From an uncultured Acetobacteroides sp. (lineage in GTDB: Bacteria; Bacteroidota; Bacteroidia; Bacteroidales; ZOR0009), in the NCBI RefSeq assembly GCF_963678165.1, contig NZ_OY782755.1, positions 2,046,001 through 2,110,000 of the forward strand: a stretch of 64,000 nucleotides of DNA. Direction: 5' to 3'. The position numbers and the translations under genes are program-made. Positions within the stretch are counted from its first letter, which is position 1. Each line of letters begins with the position of its first letter. The notes under the pieces are model-generated. The model saw nothing but the letters and a program-made list of their open reading frames with translations. It was not told the origin of the DNA and made no database searches. Positions 25,198-33,643 of the stretch are shown here, piece after piece.

Positions 25198-25896
25198 ATG
25201 AAGATATTTGTTCTAAGGTTGCATGTCTTGTGTTGTAGATTGATGATTGTATGGATGTCAATGCTTTTTAGGTTGACCCATAAACGCAGATACTTTGAAA
25301 GAAAAATTAGCGTAGGTATTCTAATTCTATCGCTGATGAACTTACTGGTAAGCTGCAGTGGAGGAACGGAGGAGACTGATGAAGGTTCTAGCGAGGCTGA
25401 AGCTGGGGTTCGAAATGCTGCAATTACAAAAGGTGCTGATACGCTAACGAATAAGCGTAAACCGAGTTTTGGAAAAAAAAGAAAACATACAACATCAAAA
25501 TTTGATGATGATGATGGTGTTATGTGTTATATACCAGCATATCAAGAAGTAAAAGATACCACCTCGGTATTACAGGAAAATATATTTCATGATGATTCTA
25601 GATATCCTGAATTCCCAGGAGGCGGTGTTGAGGAGTTAATGCGATATCTAAAACGCATGTTAATCTATCCTCAACAAGCTTTTGATATGGGAATAGAGGG
25701 TACTGTCTACATAAGGTTTACTATAAATAGAAGTGGAAAGGTGAAAAATGTGAGTGTACTACGAGGTGTTTCTTCGGAATTGGATAAGGAGGCTATTCGA
25801 ATTATTAGGTCAATGCCGGCATGGATACCAGGGAGACAAAATGGTCGTAATGTAAGTGTCGATTTTACAATTCCGATAACATTTACGCTTGAGTAA
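25198..25896 (+). CDS. TonB-C-terminal domain lipoprotein-like protein
   Basis: A 232-residue protein. The last 90 residues are a TonB C-terminal domain (YPEFPGGGVEELMRYLKRML, IEGTVYIRFTINRSGKVKNV, LDKEAIRIIRSMPAWIPGRQ), the module by which TonB contacts outer-membrane receptors. A hydrophobic segment with LLVSCSG ends at C53, resembling a lipobox, but it sits unusually far from the N-terminus; starts at codon 16, 20 or 22 are possible. The middle is charged and low complexity. It directly precedes GH31 by 33 bases. Such orphan TonB-domain proteins are common in Bacteroidota; the partner is unknown. Confidence 0.82.
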   Translation: MKIFVLRLHVLCCRLMIVWMSMLFRLTHKRRYFERKISVGILILSLMNLLVSCSGGTEETDEGSSEAEAGVRNAAITKGADTLTNKRKPSFGKKRKHTTSKFDDDDGVMCYIPAYQEVKDTTSVLQENIFHDDSRYPEFPGGGVEELMRYLKRMLIYPQQAFDMGIEGTVYIRFTINRSGKVKNVSVLRGVSSELDKEAIRIIRSMPAWIPGRQNGRNVSVDFTIPITFTLE

Positions 25897-25929
25897 CAGT
25901 AGGAGATGATTATATAAAATAAAGAAGAT

Positions 25930-28350
25930 ATGAAGCGATTGCGGATTAAAATAAGTGTTATGCTGCTTCTAGCTGTTAGCATATCCGGTAAGGCACAGAC
26001 TTATCAGAAGACCGATTATGGGGTGACGGCAGTGGTAAATGCTGTTAGGGTTGAGCTGCAGCTGTATGGACCCTCTACGGTACGGGTTGTGAAGTATCCC
26101 GAAGGTAAAACGTTTGAGAAGCAAAGCCTTTCGGTTATTCAAAAACCACAAAAGGTAGCCTTTAGCGTAAGGCAGTCTGGCGATAAACTGTCGTTGAGAA
26201 GCGTCAAGATGGAGGTGCTGCTAAATCTAAAAACGGGTACTGTTGCGTTTGCCAACCAGCAGGTGCCGCTAATGACAGAAAAGGAGGCAGGTGCCACTTT
26301 TGCCGATTTTGACGATGCGGGTGTTAAGACGTTTACTGTCGCGCAATCCTTCGTTCTCGGAAAGGATGAGGCCATTTACGGTTTGGGCCAGCAGCAGGAG
26401 GGAAAGATGTCGAAGCGTAACCTGAAGCTGAACATGGTGCAGGGGAATACCGACGACTACATCCCATTTTTCCTGTCGTCTAAAGGGTATGGCGTGTTTT
26501 GGGATAACTACTCGCCAACTGTTTTTGAGGATAGCCCCGAGCAAACGCTATTTAAGTCGGATGTAGGCGATGGCATTGACTACTACTTTATGCTAGGCGA
26601 CAATGCCGATGGCGTAGTTGGGTGCATGCGTAATCTTACTGGGCAGGCGCCCATGTTTCCCCTGTGGACATACGGATTTTGGCAGAGCAGGGAGCGCTAC
26701 AAGAGCCAGGACGAACTAGTAGGCGTGGTAAAGCGCTTTCGTGAGCTGGGCGTTCCGCTCGATGGCATCATCCAAGATTGGCAGTACTGGGGCAACAACT
26801 ACCTTTGGAATGCCATGGAGTTCCTTAATCCCGGATTTTACGATCCTCGAAAGATGGTAAGCGATGTGCATGGCATGAATGCTCATATGATTATATCCAT
26901 TTGGAACTCATTTGGACCGATGACAAAGCAGTATAGGGACTTGGATAGGATAGGGGCCTTGTACCGCTTTAAAACCTGGCCCGAATCGGGTTCGGAGAAG
27001 TGGCCACCCAATCAGGATTACCCATCGGGGGTTAGGGTGTACGATCCGTACAATCCATCAGCACGCGATATCTACTGGAGCTACCTTAACAAGGGCATCT
27101 TTTCGCTGGGAATGGATGGCTGGTGGATGGATTCTTCGGAACCCGATCATCTTGATCCTAAGCCTTCCGACTTTGATACCCAAACCTACTTGGGATCGTT
27201 CCGAAAGGTGCGCAATGCCTTTCCGTTAATGACCGTAGGTGGTGTTTCGCAGCATCAGCGCTCGCTAACATCCGAAAAGCGGGTATTTATTCTTACCCGT
27301 TCGGCATTTGCCGGTCAGCAGCGCTATGGCGCAAACACGTGGTCGGGCGATGTGGTGGCCTCGTGGGATGCCCTACGAAACCAGATATCGGCTGGCTTGA
27401 ACTTTTCGCTTTGCGGAATTCCCTATTGGAATAGCGACCTGGGCGGATTCTTTCTGTGGAAGTTTAAGAACCCGCTGGAGAACACCGACTACTGGGAGCT
27501 GCATGTCCGTTGGATTCAGCTTGGGACATTCTGCCCGATGATGCGCTCGCATGGCGAGGGGGTGCCCCGCGAGATTTACCAGTTCGGGGAAAAGGGCAAT
27601 CCAACCTACGATGCGATTGCAAAGTATATTAACATGCGATACCTGCTACTGCCCTACATCTATTCTACCTCGTGGAGCGTAACGGCCAATCACTCGAGCA
27701 TGATGCGTGCCCTTGTAATGGACTTTGCCGCCGATGGGCAGGCGCTGGACATTAACGATGAGTTTATGTTTGGGAAATCGCTGCTGGTAAGCCCAGTTTC
27801 GAAGCCCATGTACTCGAAAAAACAGGTGAAAGGAGCCGATACCCTAACGGTTGAAGACTATAGTACCGTTAAAACAAAGGAGGTTTACCTGCCAAGGGGG
27901 GCCGATTGGTACGACTTCTGGACTGGAGCAAAGCTCGGTGGCGGACAAACCGTAAAAAAGGAGGCTCCGCTCGATATCATCCCTTTGTATGTGAGGGCAG
28001 GGGCTATCCTACCCATTGGTCCTAAGGTGCAGTATGCCACCGAAAAGAGGTGGGACAACCTTGAGATTCGTGTTTATAGGGGTGCAAATGGCGAATTTAC
28101 CCTGTACGAGGACGAAAACGACAGCTACAACTACGAGAAAGGGGCATACTCGCTAATTAAGCTCGAGTGGAACGACAAAAGGAGGTGCCTAATAATTGGT
28201 GATAGGATAGGAGCGTTCCCCGGTATGATGGAGAGCCGAACATTTAGCATTGTGCTGGTTGATACTGCTAAGGGCACTGGTACTAGCGCTACCGAAAAGT
28301 TTGATCCCGTAGTAAGGTATAAAGGAAAGCGTGTCGAAGTGAAGCTGTAG
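25930..28350 (+). CDS. GH31 glycosidase (alpha-glucosidase/alpha-xylosidase type), secreted
   Basis: An 806-residue protein with an N-terminal signal peptide ending near GKAQT. The N-terminal beta-sandwich (residues about 25-230) precedes a TIM barrel whose nucleophile D401 lies in GWWMDSSEPDH, the GH31 WxDxxE pattern. RSAFAGQQRYGANTWSGDV carries the expected acid/base region, and a C-terminal beta domain (YLPRGADWYDFWTG, then PLYVRAGAIL) completes the family layout. It removes terminal alpha-linked glucose or xylose in the periplasm; which one cannot be decided by eye. A terminator follows. Confidence 0.92.
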   Translation: MKRLRIKISVMLLLAVSISGKAQTYQKTDYGVTAVVNAVRVELQLYGPSTVRVVKYPEGKTFEKQSLSVIQKPQKVAFSVRQSGDKLSLRSVKMEVLLNLKTGTVAFANQQVPLMTEKEAGATFADFDDAGVKTFTVAQSFVLGKDEAIYGLGQQQEGKMSKRNLKLNMVQGNTDDYIPFFLSSKGYGVFWDNYSPTVFEDSPEQTLFKSDVGDGIDYYFMLGDNADGVVGCMRNLTGQAPMFPLWTYGFWQSRERYKSQDELVGVVKRFRELGVPLDGIIQDWQYWGNNYLWNAMEFLNPGFYDPRKMVSDVHGMNAHMIISIWNSFGPMTKQYRDLDRIGALYRFKTWPESGSEKWPPNQDYPSGVRVYDPYNPSARDIYWSYLNKGIFSLGMDGWWMDSSEPDHLDPKPSDFDTQTYLGSFRKVRNAFPLMTVGGVSQHQRSLTSEKRVFILTRSAFAGQQRYGANTWSGDVVASWDALRNQISAGLNFSLCGIPYWNSDLGGFFLWKFKNPLENTDYWELHVRWIQLGTFCPMMRSHGEGVPREIYQFGEKGNPTYDAIAKYINMRYLLLPYIYSTSWSVTANHSSMMRALVMDFAADGQALDINDEFMFGKSLLVSPVSKPMYSKKQVKGADTLTVEDYSTVKTKEVYLPRGADWYDFWTGAKLGGGQTVKKEAPLDIIPLYVRAGAILPIGPKVQYATEKRWDNLEIRVYRGANGEFTLYEDENDSYNYEKGAYSLIKLEWNDKRRCLIIGDRIGAFPGMMESRTFSIVLVDTAKGTGTSATEKFDPVVRYKGKRVEVKL

Positions 28351-28377
28351 GTGTTGCCAAGTGGCGATATAGTTATA

Positions 28378-28403
28378 AAACCCGGAGCAATCCGGGTTTT
28401 TTT
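28378..28403 (+). terminator. Terminator after the GH31 gene
   Basis: AAACCCGGA/TCCGGGTTT stem with a four-base loop, followed by a run of T's, 27 bases after the GH31 stop. Confidence 0.9.
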
Positions 28404-28429
28404 ATGGTCCTATAATGAATAGGGTGGGT

Positions 28430-28565
28430 ATTAGTAATGAGCTAGCCCGTTTCTCATAGAGGCTATTTAACCCCTTCGGGGTTGTTTTCATCCTCCGACC
28501 TAATTCCCCGAGTTTCACTCGGGGCTATTAAAATTGAAGCCCTTACGGGCTTCAGGTCGTAGTGA
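28430..28565 (+). repeat. Dispersed hairpin repeat, GH31 copy
   Basis: A chain of small hairpins: ACCCCTTCGGGGTT, CCCCGAGTTTCACTCGGGG and AAGCCCTTACGGGCTT. The same chain in the same order follows the GH28 gene at 39105-39260, and a decayed copy lies at 24893-24985. It looks like a REP-type intergenic element. Confidence 0.85.
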
Positions 28566-28590
28566 TGAGAGGCCGCTTCTATGCTAATAG

Positions 28591-28746
28591 AAGACCAGCG
28601 CCAATGGGTTATCGTACATGAAGGGGTTGGGCGCCGATTCGGTTAATCTGGAGTTTAATAGGCCTGGGTTTAAATGCAACCCGGCTACGGCCGATATCAG
28701 CGGCAGCGAGACGGTTAAGCTTGTGATTAAGATGAGCAAGAACTAG
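28591..28746 (+). pseudogene. Possible 3' remnant of a lost gene
   Basis: A 51-codon open stretch with sensible composition reads NGLSYMKGLGADSVNLEFNR, continues PGFKCNPATADISGSETVKL and stops at 28744. A good terminator follows 36 bases later, as expected at the end of a real gene. The rest of the gene is missing upstream, where a stop and a REP-type repeat intervene. No family was recognised; it could also be chance. Confidence 0.35.
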
Positions 28747-28782
28747 AATTACTTTTGTTTGTACTATACACTGCTTGGTTAT

Positions 28783-28817
28783 GCGGGGTCTCGCCTTGGC
28801 GGGACTCCGCTTTTTTA
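28783..28817 (+). terminator. Terminator after the gene remnant
   Basis: GCGGGGTCTCGCC pairs imperfectly with GGCGGGACTCCGC around a two-base loop and runs into six T's. No intact upstream gene uses it except the remnant. Confidence 0.65.
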
Positions 28818-28854
28818 TTAGGATAAGGGGTTAAAATACCTTTGATGTTTTGTG

Positions 28855-28965
28855 ATTATTAGTTTTCTTTGGTAGGCGTATAGGCGTAACAGGAGCTGCG
28901 CAGATATACCGAAAATGGGGGGATAGGCGCAGCTTTGTTGCATATATAAACTAGTTGGCGGGCAA
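28855..28965 (+). repeat. Upstream sequence shared with the Lamassu-like operon, fuller copy
   Basis: Blocks TTATTAG, CTTTGGTAGGCGTATA, GCGTAACA, AGCTGCGCA and AACTAGTTGGC follow in the same order as at 11050-11115 (reverse strand). Between the last two blocks this copy has about 37 extra bases that let AGCTGCGC pair with GCGCAGCT. It ends about 40 bases before the Mrr-type start codon. Position, hairpin and association with AT-rich genes resemble a cassette recombination site, but it is not a canonical attC. Confidence 0.7.
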
Positions 28966-29001
28966 TTACAAAAAAAATGACACTGCAAAATTTAGAATAA
29001 C

Positions 29002-29997
29002 ATGAATAAAAATCAATTATGGATGGTTAGGGCAGGTGAAGGAGCCTTTTTAGTAGAAGACTTCTTGACAAAAAATATAGTTTCAATCGGTTGGAATGCA
29101 ACTGGAGATTTATCGAAAGTTGATAATATTGAAAAACTGAAAGAACTTGTTCGAAAAATCTATCCTGAATATAAAAATAGTCAAGTAATTAGTAGTGCAG
29201 GACAGATTTATAGATTTCTGATTGATTTCAAAATTGGTGATTGTGTAATGACCTATAATCCTTCAGAACGGACATATTCAATCGGAGAAATAGCATCTGA
29301 TTATAAATTTGATGAAAAATTATGTGAATATTACCATACTCGTGAGATTAAATGGATTGGAAAAGTACAACGAGATGACTTGTCAACTTCAACGAAAAAT
29401 ACACTTGGTGCGACTCTGACAATCTTTGATATTCCTAAGCAAGCACGAGAAGATTTGTTTTCTCTATTGGCTGGCAAACCGTCAAAAACGATTGAAGAGG
29501 TATCTGAACAAGAATCGTTAGAAATTATCAAAGATGATTTTATAGCCAAATCACATGAGTTTATAAAGGACAAAGCATTATTATTGGATTGGGAGGAAAT
29601 GCAAGAACTTGTTGCAGGGATACTAAGAGCAATGGGGTATAAAACAAGAGTTAGTCCAAGAGGTTCTGACCGAGGAAAAGATATTGTTGCTTCACCCGAT
29701 GGATTAGGATTAGAAAACCCAAAGATTGTCATAGAAGTCAAACACAGAAAAGGTTCAATGGGGTCGCAAGAAGTGAGAAGTTTTCTCGGTGGATTAAGGG
29801 CAAGTGACAAAGGATTATATGTTTCAACAGGCGGATTTTCTAAAGATGCAAAATATGAAGCAGAAAGAGCAAATATTCCAATAACTTTAGTGGATTCTGA
29901 TATTTTAGTCGAATTGATTATACAGTATTATGATAGTTTTGACAACGAGACAAAGTCTTTAGTTCCACTTAAAAAGATTTATTGGCCGTTAAAATAA
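29002..29997 (+). CDS. Mrr-type restriction endonuclease with N-terminal PUA/EVE-like domain
   Basis: A 331-residue protein. The C-terminal half (about 195-300) is an Mrr_cat PD-(D/E)xK nuclease: LVAGILRAMGYKTRVSPRGS, then D227 in RGKDIVA and E245-V-K247 in IVIEVKH. The N-terminal 150 residues (QLWMVRAGEGAFLVEDFLTK, then NIVSIGW, then GDCVMTYNPSERTYSIGEI) resemble the EVE/PUA-like domains that read modified bases. The pairing suggests a modification-dependent (type IV) restriction enzyme. No methyltransferase gene is nearby, consistent with that. The gene is AT-rich and lies between sequences that look like cassette borders, so it is probably transferred. Confidence 0.87.
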   Translation: MNKNQLWMVRAGEGAFLVEDFLTKNIVSIGWNATGDLSKVDNIEKLKELVRKIYPEYKNSQVISSAGQIYRFLIDFKIGDCVMTYNPSERTYSIGEIASDYKFDEKLCEYYHTREIKWIGKVQRDDLSTSTKNTLGATLTIFDIPKQAREDLFSLLAGKPSKTIEEVSEQESLEIIKDDFIAKSHEFIKDKALLLDWEEMQELVAGILRAMGYKTRVSPRGSDRGKDIVASPDGLGLENPKIVIEVKHRKGSMGSQEVRSFLGGLRASDKGLYVSTGGFSKDAKYEAERANIPITLVDSDILVELIIQYYDSFDNETKSLVPLKKIYWPLK

Positions 29998-30012
29998 AAA
30001 TGAAAAAAAACA

Positions 30013-30147
30013 ACAGCCCACAACATGTGGTATAAAAAATTGCCGGAATAGTAGGTTATTCAAAGGTTGTAGTCCGCTTCAACTTTTGTGTAACTTGATA
30101 GGAAATCGCCCGCAATTGGCAATTTTTAATACCGATAACAGTTGTAA
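30013..30147 (+). repeat. Long imperfect palindrome after the Mrr-type gene (attC-like)
   Basis: ACAACATGTGGTATAAAAAA followed by TTGCC pairs with GGCAATTTTTAATACC and, further out, GTTGT, leaving a loop of about 75 bases. Long, imperfect, cassette-bordering palindromes are the hallmark of integron attC sites, but the canonical RYYYAAC and GTTRRRY boxes are not both present and no integrase gene is in the window. Confidence 0.5.
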
Positions 30148-30247
30148 CCCCGCTGGCAAGGTTAGTAGCGGGGGGTAAGTTCTCGCTACGCATTCCACTA
30201 CGTTTCATACCGCAAAACGTTATGGGAAAGTTTGAAAAAAAAGCAAC

Positions 30248-30781
30248 ATGATTGAAACGAATATTGAATTATTAAAATCTCAGATTTCCAAGTTTGACAA
30301 ACCAGATTTCGACTTAGATGCTTGGAAAGGTTCAACAACTATACTTTTAGAAAGAATATTTGGAGAATCTTATTCTGCGATAAAGACTATAAACCAAATT
30401 CGGCACAGAGTATCAGATTTGCGTGCTTTAGGTGGAAATTACAACAATAATATTAATCAATGCAAACTGCAAGGAAAGGAAGTTCTTGAAGCAACGATAA
30501 CTGAATTAGAAACATTTGGTCTTCCTGAAACAAAAAAGAAAAATAGTTCAGGCATCGAAATAAATCTAACACAGAATCAAACTGTTAATGTTAATCTAAT
30601 ATTATCAGCTATTAAAGACGAGTTGACTAAATCTCAGTGGGTTGAGATTGAAAAACTATTAAAAGCAGATGAAGCAAAATCGACAAAACATAAAAAAATC
30701 ATTGAGATAATAAGCGGATTTGGGGCAGATGTGGCTTCAAATATTCTAGCAAATATTTTAACTAACCCGAATTTATGGTGA
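30248..30781 (+). CDS. Hypothetical 177-residue protein in an AT-rich region
   Basis: No family was recognised. It is mostly alpha-helical, with an acidic N-terminal region (MIETNIELLKSQISKFDKPD), a short Asn/Thr-rich link (NLTQNQTVNVNLI, about residues 110-122), a helical segment SQWVEIEKLLKADE and a hydrophobic C-terminal helix GFGADVASNILANILTNP. There is no signal peptide. Composition matches the neighbouring Mrr-type gene, with which it may have been acquired; the palindromic region between them argues they are separate units. A role in defence is possible by association only. Confidence 0.65.
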   Translation: MIETNIELLKSQISKFDKPDFDLDAWKGSTTILLERIFGESYSAIKTINQIRHRVSDLRALGGNYNNNINQCKLQGKEVLEATITELETFGLPETKKKNSSGIEINLTQNQTVNVNLILSAIKDELTKSQWVEIEKLLKADEAKSTKHKKIIEIISGFGADVASNILANILTNPNLW

Positions 30782-30919
30782 TAAATTAAAAAAAGATGAT
30801 AGCAAATCATATTCAGCTGAGCGTAGGGACGCAATGCTTAGCAGAGAAGCTGATGGAAATTTACATGCAGTTGCTACCTATACTGCTGAATCATAAACTC
30901 TACTTAATAATAACATATC

Positions 30920-32098
30920 ATGTGGACAGGACATAAAATAGCAGGTTTCGTACTTCTATTAATTTTGGGAAGTTGTCAGAGTGCGAGAGTTGGTAAACAG
31001 GTAAATACCAAATTTACGTTTGATGGATATATAAAGTTTGAAGCGCTTGTAAACGATAGTATTAAAGGCATGTTTATATACGATACAGGAGCATCGGGCT
31101 TACTGTTTGATAGTACCTTTGTTTCGGATAAGCAGAAGTTGATTCGCGAGATAGATACGGCAAGAATTGGAGGTGCTGGCAATCGAGGATATCGAAAAAT
31201 AAAAATGATTCGTAACTCATTAAACATTAGTCTGGGTTTGCACCATGTTTCTTTTGATTCTATTCCTATTTTTAATTTAGAAGCCGTGTTTAATGAAAAG
31301 ATAGCAGGACTTGTTGGTAATGATTTTATAGGTGGAGGGGTTCTCCATATTAGTAATACGAATTTGACGCTTAGGATTGATACGCTGGCTAATTCAGAAA
31401 AATATGATACTTGTATACCATTCGAATTTGAGCGTGAAAGAATTTTTATTCGACCTAAAATTCAGCTTAAAGGAGGACCGATAGTAGAGCCTAGGCTAAT
31501 GATTGATTTGGGTTGTACGGATATTATTATCTTAAATACGCCTTATTACAACAAAATTAGGGGTCATATATCAGATGTAATAGACTACACAATTTTAGAT
31601 GCTGGGGTTTCGGGAAATTCGGATGGTGGTGAGTTTAGGGCAAATCAAATTCAATTTGCAAGTTATTTAATACCTCTGCCAGTAGTATCCTTTTCTAAGG
31701 ATTTGCATGGAGCCCATAGCAATACCTACTATGATGGGCTAATTGGGAACGAGCTGATGAGCAGATTTGATTATGCCATCGACTTTAAGAATGAGAAGCT
31801 ATATTTAAAGTCAAGAAAAGGTTATCAGAAACCCTTTAAATCAACCGTAAGCGGGATATATGCCATTAAGGATGGCGATTTTGCTATAGTGAAATGTGCA
31901 TATCGGCAGTTTGCTCCATATATCGGCGGATTAAATATTGGAGATACAATTCTTAGCATTAATAATCAGCCTATTTCTAAGCTCTCGCAAAAAGTATTTG
32001 ACAGGAAATTTGGAAAGGATAATGAAGAATTACGAATTGAATTTAGAAAGAATGGAATGTCTAGGTTTGTGAAATATAGAAAAGGGCAAAAAATATAG
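30920..32098 (+). CDS. Retropepsin-like aspartyl protease with C-terminal PDZ domain, lipoprotein
   Basis: A 392-residue exported protein. The signal sequence ends in a lipobox LGSC (C19). The first catalytic motif is D55-TG in IYDTGASGLLF, and a second, degenerate one reads MIDLGCTDIII about 140 residues later, as in single-chain two-lobe clan AA proteases of Bacteroidota. The last 85 residues form a PDZ-like domain (YIGGLNIGDTILSINNQPIS). Substrate unknown. The gene is alone between two regions of acquired DNA. Confidence 0.85.
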   Translation: MWTGHKIAGFVLLLILGSCQSARVGKQVNTKFTFDGYIKFEALVNDSIKGMFIYDTGASGLLFDSTFVSDKQKLIREIDTARIGGAGNRGYRKIKMIRNSLNISLGLHHVSFDSIPIFNLEAVFNEKIAGLVGNDFIGGGVLHISNTNLTLRIDTLANSEKYDTCIPFEFERERIFIRPKIQLKGGPIVEPRLMIDLGCTDIIILNTPYYNKIRGHISDVIDYTILDAGVSGNSDGGEFRANQIQFASYLIPLPVVSFSKDLHGAHSNTYYDGLIGNELMSRFDYAIDFKNEKLYLKSRKGYQKPFKSTVSGIYAIKDGDFAIVKCAYRQFAPYIGGLNIGDTILSINNQPISKLSQKVFDRKFGKDNEELRIEFRKNGMSRFVKYRKGQKI

Positions 32099-32477
32099 TT
32101 GTTGTTGCTAACCTTTGCTTAGTTTGCCGTAGGTGTGCTATGAATCAAGCGGAGGCTCATCTAAGCCAGAGCTACCATCAGCGCACGTTTGGCGGACGGC
32201 TTTGCCCGATTGGTAGGCAGAAGGTTGTTAAGCAGTAGCGCCTTTAGTCACCATTAAACGCCAAAGCAGCAGAACCGTATAAAAGCGTAGCCAACATTAA
32301 GGCTGCGCTTTACTTTTTTGCTACTTTTGGATTGCAGTCTGTAGACAGTTACTTAACAATGTCGAAGTTACAACTGAGTACAAAGTGCGAGTTCTGCGTA
32401 GCTAAACTTCGCCTAGCCTCAAGCGTTGATTTAGGCTATGGAGAGCAGGTTTTGGTGCAATAACAGAAAAACAAACG
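32099..32477. other. Intergenic region with dispersed hairpin repeat
   Basis: No gene. From about 32280 to 32430 it carries a copy of the repeat seen at 7865-8003 (reversed) and 37225-37345: the stem AAAGCGTAGCC/GGCTGCGCTTT, TACTTTTTTGCTACTTTTGG, a TGTCGAAGTT block and AAAGTGCGAGTT. Its right end touches the transferred GNAT gene. Confidence 0.75.
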
Positions 32478-33008
32478 ATGGTTGTAATAGAAACAAAACG
32501 ACTTTTTATAAAACACATTTCGACATCTGACATTTGTCAATTGCATAGGATTTATAACAAGACTAAAAACATGCAATTTATTTCGACAGGAAGATCCGAA
32601 TGGACTATAAATGAACTTAACGACAAGTATGCTGCGACTAATATCAACTATGAGTTAGGATTCGGAATATTTGCAATTGAAATTAAAGAGACAAGTGAAG
32701 TTATTGGAGAAGCTGGAATATTTAATTCATTTAATAACCTTTCGAAGTTAGAACTTGGATATATAATTGACTCTAAACATTGGCAAAAAGGGTATGGAAA
32801 GGAAACTTGTTTAGGTTTAATTGATTACGCATTTACAGTACTGAATGTTGAGACTTTAATCGCAAGAATGTATTCAAAAAACATAAATTCGATAATTCTA
32901 TCAGAAAAGTGCGGAATGGTTAAAATAGAAACGGGTTTAACTGATAACGGACAGGAATATCTAACTTATGAAATAAAGAGAGGCATGAAAGCCCAACAAA
33001 CTGTATAG
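32478..33008 (+). CDS. GNAT N-acetyltransferase (RimJ/RimL-like)
   Basis: A 176-residue acetyl-CoA-dependent acetyltransferase. It starts MVVIETKRLFIKHIS, has the acetyl-CoA-binding turn YIIDSKHWQKGYGKETCLGL (Q/RxxGxG/A-type) and VETLIARMYSKNINSIILSE, typical of the RimJ/RimL group that modifies protein N-termini or small amines. AT-rich composition sets it apart from resident genes. Its stop codon is followed at once by a long inverted repeat and by a hairpin block shared with the Lamassu-like locus, so it is likely an acquired single-gene unit. Confidence 0.88.
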   Translation: MVVIETKRLFIKHISTSDICQLHRIYNKTKNMQFISTGRSEWTINELNDKYAATNINYELGFGIFAIEIKETSEVIGEAGIFNSFNNLSKLELGYIIDSKHWQKGYGKETCLGLIDYAFTVLNVETLIARMYSKNINSIILSEKCGMVKIETGLTDNGQEYLTYEIKRGMKAQQTV

Positions 33009-33186
33009 CCAACAAGTGGGCGAAGTGGTAGGTGGAAACTTGCTGCGGCGCAGTAGTTGCAGTGCAGGCTGAGAGAATGGAAACCTGCAAGCGCTTGTTG
33101 CCCCTTACTCGCCGTAGAATAAACACACTGGACTCGGCTGCATTTTGTAATGCCGCTGAACATAAGTAGCGGTCTTTGACCGCAGT
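33004..33186 (+). repeat. Inverted repeat plus shared hairpin block after the GNAT gene
   Basis: GCCAACAAGTGG at the GNAT stop codon pairs imperfectly with GCGCTTGTTGCC near 33091-33102, giving a foldback of about 95 bases. Directly after it, 33110-33186 carries AGAATAAAC, GCATTTTGTAATGC, AACATAAGTAG and GCGGTCTTTGACCGC in the same order as the region next to the Lamassu-like ATPase gene (8031-8130, reversed). Confidence 0.7.
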
Positions 33187-33643
33187 TATAGGAGAATAAA
33201 AAAGAACCTTTTATGGTCCTAAGCGTATTTCTTTACTACGCTTTTTTTTTGCAAGGCTACCAGTCTGTAATTAATGCGGTAGGTGCTTGCCTTAAGCACG
33301 ATTTAGCCATTGCCTACGCTTAGCTTCGGGCTGCATATTAAGGAGATGTGCGTAAGCGTTGCTTTTATGGAGAATACTAGAAATGCGCTTTGCTGTGTTG
33401 CTAACGATTCGCTTACTTTAGCAGCGGTATAAAGGTTGCTAAAGCGGCGCCTATGCTGTTAGTATAGTGTAACCTGCACTACTTAAGAAGGCGAGGCTTT
33501 AGGCTTTCAATGCCGAACGGCTGGAGTCCGTACAATTTATGCGAAGGCTGAGATATGGGCATATTGTGTGTACAATACCTAGCATTATACTGTGCCTGTA
33601 ATGAGCTATTCTTCGAATTGATAATTTAACCGTAACCGAGCAA
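33187..33643. other. Gene-free leader region of the GH78 gene
   Basis: A possible hairpin AAGCGTATTTCTTTACTACG with a long T-run lies at about 33220-33250. The rest is without recognisable genes, promoters or repeats. Confidence 0.5.

Noticed and set aside
32985..33105. Canonical integron attC after the GNAT gene (GCCCAAC at the CDS end fits RYYYAAC)
   Set aside because: The matching GTTRRRY box is not found at the other end, and no integrase is present; reported only as attC-like structure.
32920..33163. Minus-strand frames opposite the GNAT end and its inverted repeat
   Set aside because: They cover structured repeat DNA and the GNAT antisense, with no resemblance to known proteins.
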